Shown: positions 1-5,200, counted from the stretch's first letter. The stretch: 5,212 nt of DNA from Candidatus Firestonebacteria bacterium RIFOXYA2_FULL_40_8 (GCA_001778355.1 MFGS01000035.1:1-5212), one strand, 5' to 3'. Program-made: numbers and translations. Notes: generated by a model not told the origin, from the letters alone.

Positions 1-8
1 ATTTGAAA

Positions 9-35
9 GTATACAACTAGTTGACAACTTCCTAA
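9..35 (+). repeat. 27-bp direct repeat, copy 1
   Basis: This copy is identical over 27 bases to 106-132, starting 97 bp upstream of it. It contains the 10-bp perfect palindrome CAACTAGTTG (14-23) followed by ACAAC, so GTTG-A-CAAC forms a second small inverted pair. It also carries TTGACA (21-26), but no -10-like hexamer follows at 17 nt, so I do not call a promoter here. With copy 2 it may be a distal operator for the regulator encoded downstream; the operator role is inference. Confidence 0.85.
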
Positions 36-105
36 GTATGAGATGCATCAAAGATGTATACCTTAAATCAGAAGAAAACCCTTCGTAATAATCAATAGTA
101 TTCAG

Positions 106-132
106 GTATACAACTAGTTGACAACTTCCTAA
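106..132 (+). repeat. 27-bp direct repeat, copy 2, overlapping the promoter
   Basis: This is a perfect copy of 9-35. Its palindrome CAACTAGTTG (111-120) runs into the -35 hexamer TTGACA (118-123), so a protein bound here should compete with RNA polymerase. A looser relative of the same pattern (GTATA...AGTTG...ACTT) can be read at 138-160, just before the start codon. The arrangement is that of an autoregulatory operator; the identity of the binding protein is inferred only from the adjacent winged-helix gene. Confidence 0.85.
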
Positions 133-146
133 CTATTGTATATACT
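118..146 (+). promoter_or_regulatory. sigma70-type promoter of the wHTH-ATPase operon
   Basis: The -35 is TTGACA (118-123), the spacer is 17 nt, and the -10 is TATACT (141-146), one base from consensus. Transcription would start near 152-155, leaving a leader of only about 20 nt that holds the Shine-Dalgarno GGAGG (164-168). The hexamers lie inside the repeat and palindrome array, which suggests tight control by a repressor. Confidence 0.75.
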
Positions 147-152
147 ATAGTT
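131..152. promoter_or_regulatory. 22-bp near-palindrome covering the -10, candidate operator
   Basis: AACTAT (131-136) pairs with ATAGTT (147-152), and GTATATAC (138-145) between them is self-complementary; only the T/T pair at 137 and 146 breaks the symmetry. The -10 hexamer lies within it. Dyads of this size over a -10 are typical sites for dimeric winged-helix regulators. Function is inferred. Confidence 0.55.
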
Positions 153-172
153 GTGTACTTGACGGAGGGATT

Positions 173-1195
173 GTGGATATAAAAGAGCTGATAAAAAAAG
201 AAATTGAGAAAAAAGGAAGTATAAAGGTTTCAGACATTGTAAAAATCACCGGACTGACAAGAGCCGGTATTAATAAGCATTTGCAAGTATTAAAAGATAG
301 GAATGAGGTAGTACTTGTAGGAAAATCAAACAGAACCAGATATTATTTCCCGGGAAAAACCGGTTCAAACAATGCTGAATTGTTGAGAGTTCATAAGGTA
401 GTATTAACAAAAGGGCTGGAAGAGCATAATGTCCTGCAAGAAGTTAAACAAAGTAAAGAAATATTCGCAGGGGTAAGTCCTGAGGTTCAAAGTATATTCT
501 ATTATGCCTTTACGGAGATGCTTAATAATGCTATTGACCATTCGAGAAGTGAAAAGGCAGACATTGTAGTGGAAAGACAAAATGAAAGTATTTATTTTTC
601 TATAACTGATAAAGGTGTGGGCATCTTTAATAATATTATTAAAAAAAACAAACTTAAAAATTCAATGGAAGCGATTCAGGATATTATTAAAGGAAAGCAA
701 ACTACTATGCCGAAGCGTCATTCCGGAGAAGGCGTTTTTTTTACTTCCAGGATAGCAGATAAATTTATATTAAAAAGCTCTAAAAAGAAGGTTGTGTTTG
801 ATAATGTTATTAATGATATATTTATCTTAGATCGCAAAGAATTTAAAGGAACACAAGTTTCCTTCTGGATAGGGTTGAAGTCAGAGAAAACATTAAAAGA
901 GCTGTTTGATAGTTTTTCAGACAATGACTATGGCTTTTCTAAAACAGAAATTTCGGTAAAGTTATATAAGGAAGGACAGGAGTATGTTTCCCGTTCTCAG
1001 GCAAAAAGAATTCTTTCCGGTCTGGAGGAGTTCAAAACTATAGAGCTCGACTTTGATAAAGTTAAGACCGTCGGTCAGTCCTTTGCCGATGAGATTTTCC
1101 GCGTATGGCTAAGCGAGCATAAGGATAAGAAGATAACATATAAAAACGCAAATGAAAATATAGTTTTTATGATAAAAAGAGCCGGTGGAAAATGA
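173..1195 (+). CDS. Winged-helix / HATPase / STAS-like (DUF4325) regulatory protein
   Basis: This is a cytoplasmic, 340-residue, three-part protein with no membrane segment. Residues 1-62 form a winged helix-turn-helix, with a helix-turn-helix at about 18-41 (VSDIVKITGLTRAGINKHLQ) and a basic wing ending RTRYYFPG. Residues about 90-235 form a GHKL-type ATP-binding domain: an N-box E115-MLN-N119-A-ID-H123, a G1 box D146-KGVGI and a G2 box S184-GEG. There is no phospho-acceptor His dimerisation region, so it is not an ordinary sensor kinase. Residues about 255-335 (ELDFDKV...GQSFADEIFR) match the STAS-like DUF4325 domain that often ends such proteins. The GTG start at 173 is chosen because GGAGG lies 4 nt upstream and no in-frame ATG occurs nearby. 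The 3' end overlaps the next gene as ATGA. It is likely an ATP-responsive DNA-binding regulator that controls its own promoter; ligand and targets are unknown. Confidence 0.85.
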   Translation: MDIKELIKKEIEKKGSIKVSDIVKITGLTRAGINKHLQVLKDRNEVVLVGKSNRTRYYFPGKTGSNNAELLRVHKVVLTKGLEEHNVLQEVKQSKEIFAGVSPEVQSIFYYAFTEMLNNAIDHSRSEKADIVVERQNESIYFSITDKGVGIFNNIIKKNKLKNSMEAIQDIIKGKQTTMPKRHSGEGVFFTSRIADKFILKSSKKKVVFDNVINDIFILDRKEFKGTQVSFWIGLKSEKTLKELFDSFSDNDYGFSKTEISVKLYKEGQEYVSRSQAKRILSGLEEFKTIELDFDKVKTVGQSFADEIFRVWLSEHKDKKITYKNANENIVFMIKRAGGK

Positions 1196-2475
1196 AAAAA
1201 GCAATATCGTTGATTCTCCTTTTATTCATACTCCTGCCTGCGTCTATTTTCTGTGGTGAAAAATCAGGGTCTGACTGGCGGCATTGGTTGGGGAATGAGT
1301 ATGACGGGGTTTCGAAGGAAACCGGGCTGATTGATACTCTTCCTGCGACGGGGCCTAAAATATTATGGCGGGTGCCTTTGAAGATAGGGTGGTCGGCGCC
1401 TGTTATATATGATAACCTTTTGTTCGTTACTTCCATGGAAAACAGGGAAACGGAAGCTGTAACTTGTTTGGATGCTTTTTCCGGGAAGATTAAGTGGAAG
1501 CATGAGTATCCGACAAAGTACGTGAAAGTTGCATACTATCAAGGTGGTCCTCGAGCGGCGGCGTTTGTGACGGATAAATATGTGTATACCATAGGTACAA
1601 TGGGAGACCTGTTGTGCCTGGATAAATTTACCGGCACGGTTGTTTGGAGTAAAAATCTGTATAAATTATATCCGCCTTATACAAGAGGGTGGAAAGGATA
1701 TAGTATTTCTCCGGTGGTAGAAGACGGAAAAGTGATAGTAAATCTGGGGCCGGATGCAAAGAAAGAGAATGAAATGTGTGCCGCCTTTGACGCACTTACC
1801 GGTAAAGAACTCTGGCTTTACAAACGTCCGGTAAAAATAGAAACTACAATTCAGGTGAGCCAGACCCCTCAGATAATGGAAGTATTCGGAGAAAAATGCG
1901 TTCTGTATTCACCTTATGCCCGCTTATCTGTATTACGGCTTTCCGACGGGAAATTACTGTTTGATTATACTCTTCCGGAGGGTGTTAATACAATTTCCAC
2001 CCCCATGCTTGCCGGGAAGACCGGTATACTGGAACAGCCCTTTGAAAAAAGCCTGTTCATGCTTGAAATCACCGGGAGCAAGAAAAACCCCGAAATAAAG
2101 AAAGTGTGGAGTACGAAGCAGCTTCCCTCGGGGCATTTCAGTTTTGTTCTGAATGACGGGTATTATTTTGGTTTTGCCAGTTGTTTTTATCTGGTAGCGT
2201 TAGACGCAAAGACCGGCGCTCTTGCCTGGTCAAAAACAGATATGAAGCTTGATGCCTCACTGGCTCTTGCCGACGGAAAACTTTACATCAGAAGCGGAAG
2301 GGATTTCATAATCGCCAAAGCCGCCGGTAAAAAATATGAAGAACTCGCAAGATTTACCTTCAACCTGCCGCGCGGCAAAGAAGACTATATCGCCTGGGTA
2401 ACCCCCGTCATCGCCCACGGAAAAATATACCTCCGGTTCTCGGAAGAGTTGTTATGTATTGAAGGAAAAAAATAA
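1192..2475 (+). CDS. Exported PQQ-like beta-propeller repeat protein
   Basis: This is a 427-residue protein with an N-terminal signal peptide: KK followed by a hydrophobic stretch to about residue 20. Cys21 follows SIF, a poor lipobox, so export to the periplasm or surface is more likely than lipidation. Residues 28-46 (DWRHWLG...DGVSKETGL) match the opening block of many PQQ-like domain proteins. Propeller blades show as repeated [VA]-x-LD-x-x-[TS]G-x-x-x-W motifs at about 92-103, 142-154, 198-210, 247-257 (degenerate) and 336-348. The fold is related to BamB and quinoprotein dehydrogenases, but I see no catalytic set, so a scaffold or binding role is more likely than an enzyme. The start overlaps the upstream stop by 4 bp, with a weak GGTGGA (1184-1189) before it, implying translational coupling. 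It is visibly richer in GC than the regulator gene, so the two may have different histories. Confidence 0.85.
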   Translation: MKKAISLILLLFILLPASIFCGEKSGSDWRHWLGNEYDGVSKETGLIDTLPATGPKILWRVPLKIGWSAPVIYDNLLFVTSMENRETEAVTCLDAFSGKIKWKHEYPTKYVKVAYYQGGPRAAAFVTDKYVYTIGTMGDLLCLDKFTGTVVWSKNLYKLYPPYTRGWKGYSISPVVEDGKVIVNLGPDAKKENEMCAAFDALTGKELWLYKRPVKIETTIQVSQTPQIMEVFGEKCVLYSPYARLSVLRLSDGKLLFDYTLPEGVNTISTPMLAGKTGILEQPFEKSLFMLEITGSKKNPEIKKVWSTKQLPSGHFSFVLNDGYYFGFASCFYLVALDAKTGALAWSKTDMKLDASLALADGKLYIRSGRDFIIAKAAGKKYEELARFTFNLPRGKEDYIAWVTPVIAHGKIYLRFSEELLCIEGKK

Positions 2476-2521
2476 AAAAGTCTATGGGTCTGTCGATTTC
2501 ATGAAACATACCGCCAAAAGC

Positions 2522-2550
2522 CATTTGTGTCAGCAGTGCTGACACAAATG
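2522..2550. repeat. 29-nt perfect palindrome downstream of the propeller gene
   Basis: CATTTGTGTCAGCA (2522-2535) is the exact reverse complement of 2537-2550, around a single G at 2536; as RNA it would fold as a 13-bp stem with an AGT loop. It lies 47 nt after the propeller stop, so it could stop or stabilise that transcript. No T-run follows on either strand, so it is not a standard intrinsic terminator. Alternatives are a dispersed palindromic repeat or a protein-binding dyad. Confidence 0.75.
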
Positions 2551-2675
2551 AGTTGGTCGAATTATTGATTTTCGCCGTCCTCTGTTCTCGGTCTTCCACC
2601 CAGGTGGATTTCGCAAAGAATTATTGTTTTATCATTTAGACTTTGCTCAATCTGTCCTCAATCTTCTGTTTTTCC
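2551..2675. other. Non-coding stretch with a purine-rich repeat fragment
   Basis: I see no supportable gene in 2476-2793. Besides the palindrome before it and the promoter after it, this part holds TCCTCTGTTCTC (2578-2589), whose complement GAGAACAGAGGA matches the window's end (5201-5212) at 11 of 12 bases. It also holds a small TCCACC-CA-GGTGGA dyad (2595-2608). On the minus strand the first of these reads 'EDREQRT', a known kind of spurious translation from dispersed purine-rich repeats. The stretch looks like decayed spacer. Confidence 0.4.
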
Positions 2676-2703
2676 TTGAAAACTCCTCTTTTTCCTGTAT
2701 AAT
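2676..2703 (+). promoter_or_regulatory. Strong orphan sigma70-type promoter
   Basis: The -35 is TTGAAA (2676-2681), the spacer is 16 nt, and the -10 is a perfect TATAAT (2698-2703) with TG directly before it. Transcription would start near 2710 and run into the broken stub at 2794. The leader contains a 7-bp stem, AGTTTTG-TATC-CAAAACT (2757-2774), that ends just before the Shine-Dalgarno AGGGGGA (2777-2783). The promoter looks intact although its gene is not. Confidence 0.6.
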
Positions 2704-2786
2704 TAACATATAGTCGTAATTAATCTGTGCCATCTTGTTGTCTTATCTGTGGCATTAGTTTTGTATCCAAAACTCGAGGGGGACAA

Positions 2787-2924
2787 AGCGTTAATGAGTT
2801 TATCAAAAGAACAAGCTACAATCCTGATTTTAAACCTCTCGAATTCGATAGGTTTAAAAAAGAGGCAGGTCTTAATAGTTTTGCTTTGCCCCCAAAGAAG
2901 TGGATTGAAACAACGTGCATATAG
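2787..2924 (+). pseudogene. KilA-N domain protein fragment
   Basis: In the frame of codon 2787 the DNA reads ...YNPDFKPLEFDRFKKEAG (from 2817) and then LNSFALPPKKWIETT before a stop at 2922. This closely resembles the middle of bacterial KilA-N domain proteins, which run NPDFKPVEFDGF-x-x-x-AGLNSF-x-L-x-PKKWIE and continue into a glycine-rich segment and the rest of the fold. Only about 35 of some 250 residues remain. There is no KilA-N start, and the family's first ~60 residues and its C-terminal half are missing. KilA-N is a DNA-binding domain typical of phages and mobile islands. The call rests on remembered family sequence. Confidence 0.65.
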
Positions 2925-2943
2925 GGGACTGACAACAGCTTGA
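2794..2943 (+). pseudogene. N-terminal stub (MSLSKEQ) fused out of frame to KilA-N debris
   Basis: An ATG at 2794 with AGGGGGA 10 nt upstream starts MSLSKEQA and stays open to a TGA at 2941. Only the first seven or eight residues look ancestral. They match the other stub at 3494 (MSLTKEQS), and the DNA of the two is identical at 23 of 24 bases (2791-2814 against 3491-3514). After about 2816 the similarity stops and the meaningful frame switches to the KilA-N fragment. I read this as the 5' end of a restriction/methylase-type gene joined to another gene by deletion. The 49-residue product of this frame is probably nonfunctional. Confidence 0.5.
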
Positions 2944-3022
2944 ACGACTATATTGTGAAAATTTTATGTTGTTCATCCGCCGGTCTTTTTGGAGGATAGG
3001 GCGGTGTCTGTACCCGAATTTA

Positions 3023-3038
3023 GTATCCGGGAGGATAC
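3023..3038 (+). promoter_or_regulatory. Hairpin holding the Shine-Dalgarno of the RhuM fragment
   Basis: GTATCC (3023-3028) pairs with GGATAC (3033-3038) around GGGA, a GNRA-type tetraloop. The only good Shine-Dalgarno for the ATG at 3047 is GGGAGGA (3029-3035), which falls in the loop and 3' arm. The stem is short, so its strength is uncertain. It is followed by GTTTTTC, so it could also be a weak terminator-like structure. Confidence 0.35.
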
Positions 3039-3046
3039 GTTTTTCT

Positions 3047-3379
3047 ATGAAAAAACAATTTGTTCGCGAAAAAGAAGCAGAGTATTTAAATAGTCAGATT
3101 GCCATCTATAAAACGGGAACCGGTGTCGGAAATATAGAGGTTCACATTGAAAAGGATTCAATATGGCTGACACAAAAACAGATAGCTGAGCTATTTGAAG
3201 TTGGAATTCCTGCAATAAATAAGCATATTGCAAATATTTACAAAACAGGTGAACTGAAGAGAGTTTCAACTATTTCCAAAATGGAAATAGTTCAAAATGA
3301 AGGCTCTAGAAGAATTCAGTATGTTCCTTTTTTGAACATACTACCGCTGGTGGAAAGAAATATAACACAAACCTGTTAA
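3047..3379 (+). pseudogene. RhuM-family protein, N-terminal fragment
   Basis: This 110-residue frame starts at an ATG with GGGAGGA 11 nt upstream; an in-frame ATG at 2966 lacks a ribosome binding site and adds unfamily-like sequence. Residues 17-90 follow the start of the RhuM ('virulence protein') family: a short beta-rich IAIYKTGTG...IEVHIEKDSIWLTQ, then a helix-turn-helix-like KQIAELFEVGIPAINKHIANIY, then TGEL...STISKMEIVQNEGSRRIQ. Intact members run to about 300 residues and continue with a FYNLD...VGYRV block; here the match stops at residue 91. The remaining 19 residues are unrelated and begin exactly at an inverted repeat. RhuM genes are common in defence and mobile islands, but their biochemical role is poorly defined. 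The fragment might still bind DNA, but loss of function is more likely. Confidence 0.7.
3318..3342. repeat. Inverted repeat at the RhuM breakpoint
   Basis: AGTATGTTC (3318-3326) and GAACATACT (3334-3342) are perfect complements around a T-rich 7-nt loop. The pair starts exactly where RhuM-family similarity ends. It may mark a deletion or recombination scar or the end of a small inserted element. No flanking target duplication is visible. Confidence 0.6.
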
Positions 3380-3391
3380 ATGAGTAGTTCC

Positions 3392-3417
3392 TAATTACGG
3401 CATTTTTGCCATAATTA
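3392..3417. repeat. Imperfect AT-rich hairpin
   Basis: TAATTACGGCA (3392-3402) pairs with TGCCATAATTA (3407-3417) around TTTT with one mismatch. It lies just after the RhuM fragment. With no T-run after the stem it is at best a weak terminator. The rest of 3380-3493 shows no gene. Confidence 0.5.
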
Positions 3418-3493
3418 AAAGTTGAAATAACTTAATGAAATCGCTGACATCAAATAGTAATATCAAAAAACTTGCAAAGGGGAGTCAGATTTA

Positions 3494-3601
3494 ATGAGTT
3501 TAACAAAAGAACAATCCAAGAAAAACCTTGCCGTGCTGGTTGCAAAATTCAAATCCGAGTTTGAATCCGGAAAAACTCAATCCTATAATGAAGAAGCTTG
3601 A
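3494..3601 (+). pseudogene. N-terminal stub of an Eco57I-type / N-6 DNA methylase protein
   Basis: A 35-residue frame starts at an ATG with a strong AAGGGGAG 9 nt upstream. It reads MSLTKEQSKKNLAVLVAKF, then ESGKTQSYNEEA and stop. This resembles the extreme N-terminus of Eco57I-like restriction-methylase and type I R-like proteins: an amphipathic helix K-x-Q-A-x-x-N-L-x-x-L-V-x-K-F, then YNEEA followed by a segment ending LGWD. Here the frame stops right after YNEEA, and all nuclease and methylase motifs are gone. Downstream, AAGCTTGA occurs twice (3594-3601 and 3605-3612), which may be a small duplication at the break. Family assignment is moderate because only 35 residues remain. Confidence 0.5.
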
Positions 3602-3612
3602 TAAAAGCTTGA

Positions 3613-3697
3613 AGGCGGAATGAGGGAAACGCTGCTGGATTCCTCCTGTGCCAAAGGCTTCGGAGGGTAAATCCTGCTTGCGCAGGAATGACAACGG
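3613..3697 (-). repeat. dRS3/'VIPAQAG'-type dispersed repeat with extra segment
   Basis: Read on the minus strand this begins GTCATTCCTGCGCAAGCAGG, the familiar dispersed palindromic repeat whose chance translation is VIPAQAG. The stem is TCCTGC (3672-3677) with GCAGGA (3682-3687). The repeat usually continues directly into ATCCAG. Here about 31 bases containing a second hairpin (CCTCC 3642-3646 with GGAGG 3662-3666, plus GCC/GGC inside) come first. Two minus-strand open frames over this area are by-products of the repeat and not genes. The rest of 3698-3784 is leader for the next gene. Confidence 0.65.
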
Positions 3698-3784
3698 GAT
3701 TAATAACGCTTTGCTTTATAAACGAGGGGCAACAGCTATCATTAAATCGGTATTTGTACAAGGGAGATTGACGGAGCGATCATT

Positions 3785-4825
3785 ATGAAGAGTAATATTT
3801 ACTTAAAGATCATAATTTGCAGTTTCTTGGTATTTTCTATTGGAGGCGTGAGGGATGCAAAAGGTGAGAATAAGAATGATTATCTTGTACATGGTGAATT
3901 GTTATCTAACGTTGTAGAAAAATCCGATATTCCTTCAAGAGGGCTAAAAGAGCCGCAGATGGTCATAACAAGTTTCTCTGAATTAAATAATGATGATATT
4001 TATCTAATCGCATATTATAAGCTTCAAAAAGGAGAGATGTGTTTGGAAAGAAATATATATTTAAGCCTTTATGATAAGAAGACAAAAACATGGAAAGAAA
4101 ATAATATTAAAGATATTGACAGCGGGAGTATCACAAACATACAGAGATTCGAGAAGAATATCTTCGGTCTATATCTTCATAGCAATCCTTCTGCCGGGAT
4201 AGCGGTAATCATCGATAAAGATCTAAAAAATATAAATGGAGTCCCGGGTCAGGTTCTTTGTTTAATGAATGATATTATAATATATTGTGGAAATGAGATC
4301 CATTTTGCACCAACGCATTATACTCAGATCTTTGCAAAGGACCTAAGACAAAAGCCAGGTTGGGAGACTAAAATCTATGGAAAGCAAACAATAACTAACC
4401 CTACAAAAGGTGTAAAAATATTTCCTAAGGCACCATTTGGAAAGACAAGAGAAAAATTTATGGCAAGGGTCAAGGATTGTTATGATAAGTTCCTCTCAGC
4501 CAATCCGGGAGGCATTAATCATTACTTCGATCCGGAAAAATTCAATTGTTATCTAAAAAGCGAGAAATTCTGTAATAATGAAACAAACTCCATGTATCTT
4601 GAAATAGTCTATGATAAAGAGCATTTCGCGGAATTGGATTATCCGGCTGAAGATTTTAAAGATATTGTCTGTATCTTTTCAGGACTGAATAAAATAGAGA
4701 GCATAAAATATAAAGAAATGAAAAAAGAAGAATTGGAAAAAAATTACGGAAAACTGGATCCAAAAGATTACCTAAAGGAAGAAATTCTTAATAATATTTA
4801 TAATAAGGATCCAGAGCCTCGTTAA
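3785..4825 (+). CDS. Exported protein of unknown function
   Basis: I do not recognise this 346-residue protein. It starts with a signal peptide (MKSNIYLK, then a hydrophobic stretch to about residue 21, cleavage probably before residue 28), so it is likely periplasmic or secreted. There is no lipobox and no further membrane segment. Residues about 55-185 are rich in short beta strands (IYLIAYYKL, IYLSLYDKKTKTW, IFGLYLHS, AVIIDKDLK), suggesting propeller-like or sandwich structure. Residues 217-265 (FGKTREKFMARVKDCYDKFL...CYLKSEKFC) look helical, and the C-terminus is charged and coiled-coil-like (KEMKKEELEKNYGKL). Seven cysteines follow the signal peptide. The start has CGGAG 8 nt upstream. 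It appears intact and stands alone; codon use is AT-rich like the regulator gene and unlike the propeller gene. Confidence 0.75.
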   Translation: MKSNIYLKIIICSFLVFSIGGVRDAKGENKNDYLVHGELLSNVVEKSDIPSRGLKEPQMVITSFSELNNDDIYLIAYYKLQKGEMCLERNIYLSLYDKKTKTWKENNIKDIDSGSITNIQRFEKNIFGLYLHSNPSAGIAVIIDKDLKNINGVPGQVLCLMNDIIIYCGNEIHFAPTHYTQIFAKDLRQKPGWETKIYGKQTITNPTKGVKIFPKAPFGKTREKFMARVKDCYDKFLSANPGGINHYFDPEKFNCYLKSEKFCNNETNSMYLEIVYDKEHFAELDYPAEDFKDIVCIFSGLNKIESIKYKEMKKEELEKNYGKLDPKDYLKEEILNNIYNKDPEPR

Positions 4826-4884
4826 AGGAATCCATGCTTCAAGAAGCGTAACGGGGAATCGTAAAAATCTCAAGGGGATAGTGT

Positions 4885-5172
4885 ATGAAATATAAGAGCA
4901 AGAATAAAAAAATCAAAGTGAATTCTGACTATAGAGGTAATTTTGGGCAAAAGAAAGACGGAGTGATGTTCCCGGTTGCGCCATCTTTGTCGAAAATGCC
5001 TGAAAGCTATGGTTCTTTTCTTTTGGAAATAAAAAAGAGAGTTAAAAACGAGCGGTTGCGTGTGGTGCTTGCGAGTAATTCCGCTCTTGTCTTAATGTAT
5101 TGGGATATAGGAAAAGGGATACTAGAGAAGCAGAAAGAAGAGGGCTGGGGAATTAGAGGCTTGGATGGTTAG
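4885..5172 (+). pseudogene. DUF1016/YhcG-type nuclease, N-terminal fragment
   Basis: A 95-residue frame starts at an ATG with AAGGGGA 7 nt upstream. Residues 1-38 are a basic, proline-containing leader as in many members. Residues 39-89 match the DUF1016 N-terminal domain: P-x-x-Y-x-x-FL-EIK-x-R...LRVVLASNSALVLMYWDIG and then IL-x-KQ-x-EEGWG. Full proteins run to about 330-370 residues and continue with a helical part and a PD-(D/E)XK nuclease domain. Here the match ends at GWG, followed by six unrelated residues and a TAG. The break coincides with a degenerate tandem repeat (from 5153). The next 40 bases show no continuation in the other plus frames. Family members are linked to restriction systems and mobile islands. 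Confidence 0.75.
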
Positions 5173-5184
5173 AGGTTTGGACGC
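5153..5184 (+). repeat. Degenerate 16-bp tandem repeat at the DUF1016 breakpoint
   Basis: TTAGAGGCTTGGATGG (5153-5168) and TTAGAGGTTTGGACGC (5169-5184) agree at 13 of 16 bases, and TTGG follows once more. This is the GAGGCTTGGA-type low-complexity repeat whose chance translation reads LEAW..GLDAW. It supplies the stop codon of the fragment above. Confidence 0.6.
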
Positions 5185-5200
5185 TTGGCTGCAAATAATA

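Noticed and set aside
9..132. Possible minimal CRISPR array from the two identical 27-bp repeats
   Set aside because: There are only two units with a 70-bp gap, the repeats carry promoter elements, and no third regular repeat follows.
718..924. Minus-strand open frame inside the regulator gene
   Set aside because: It is antisense to a strongly supported ATPase domain, with no ribosome site and no family resemblance.
1167..1436. Minus-strand open frame over the regulator/propeller junction
   Set aside because: It lies opposite the signal peptide and first domain of the propeller gene, and its composition is that of a shadow frame.
2408..2599. Minus-strand open frame beginning MEDREQRT
   Set aside because: Its start is a purine-rich repeat translation, it crosses the perfect palindrome, and it ends antisense to the propeller gene.
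2567..2735. Minus-strand peptides such as FKEKQKIEDRLSKV and ILCEIHLGGRPRTEDGENQ as the end of a lost gene
   Set aside because: The readings are short, in different frames and interrupted by stops, with no recognised family; a plus-strand promoter fits the same DNA better.
2966..3046. Upstream extension of the RhuM frame from an ATG at 2966, and another frame there (HPPVFLEDRAVSVPEFSIRED)
   Set aside because: The ATG at 2966 lacks a ribosome site and the added residues are not RhuM-like. The other frame has no start signal and I know no family for it, though it may be more debris.
3711..3742. Promoter for the gene at 3785 (TTGCTT with TATCAT)
   Set aside because: The spacing is about 20 nt and both hexamers are weak, so no promoter can be called with confidence.
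3500..3761. Two minus-strand open frames containing SFLRKQ and VIPAQAG
   Set aside because: These are the well-known spurious translations of a dispersed palindromic repeat.
4833..4845. GCTTC-AA-GAAGC dyad after the exported protein as a terminator
   Set aside because: The stem has only five pairs, the loop is too tight, and no T-run follows.
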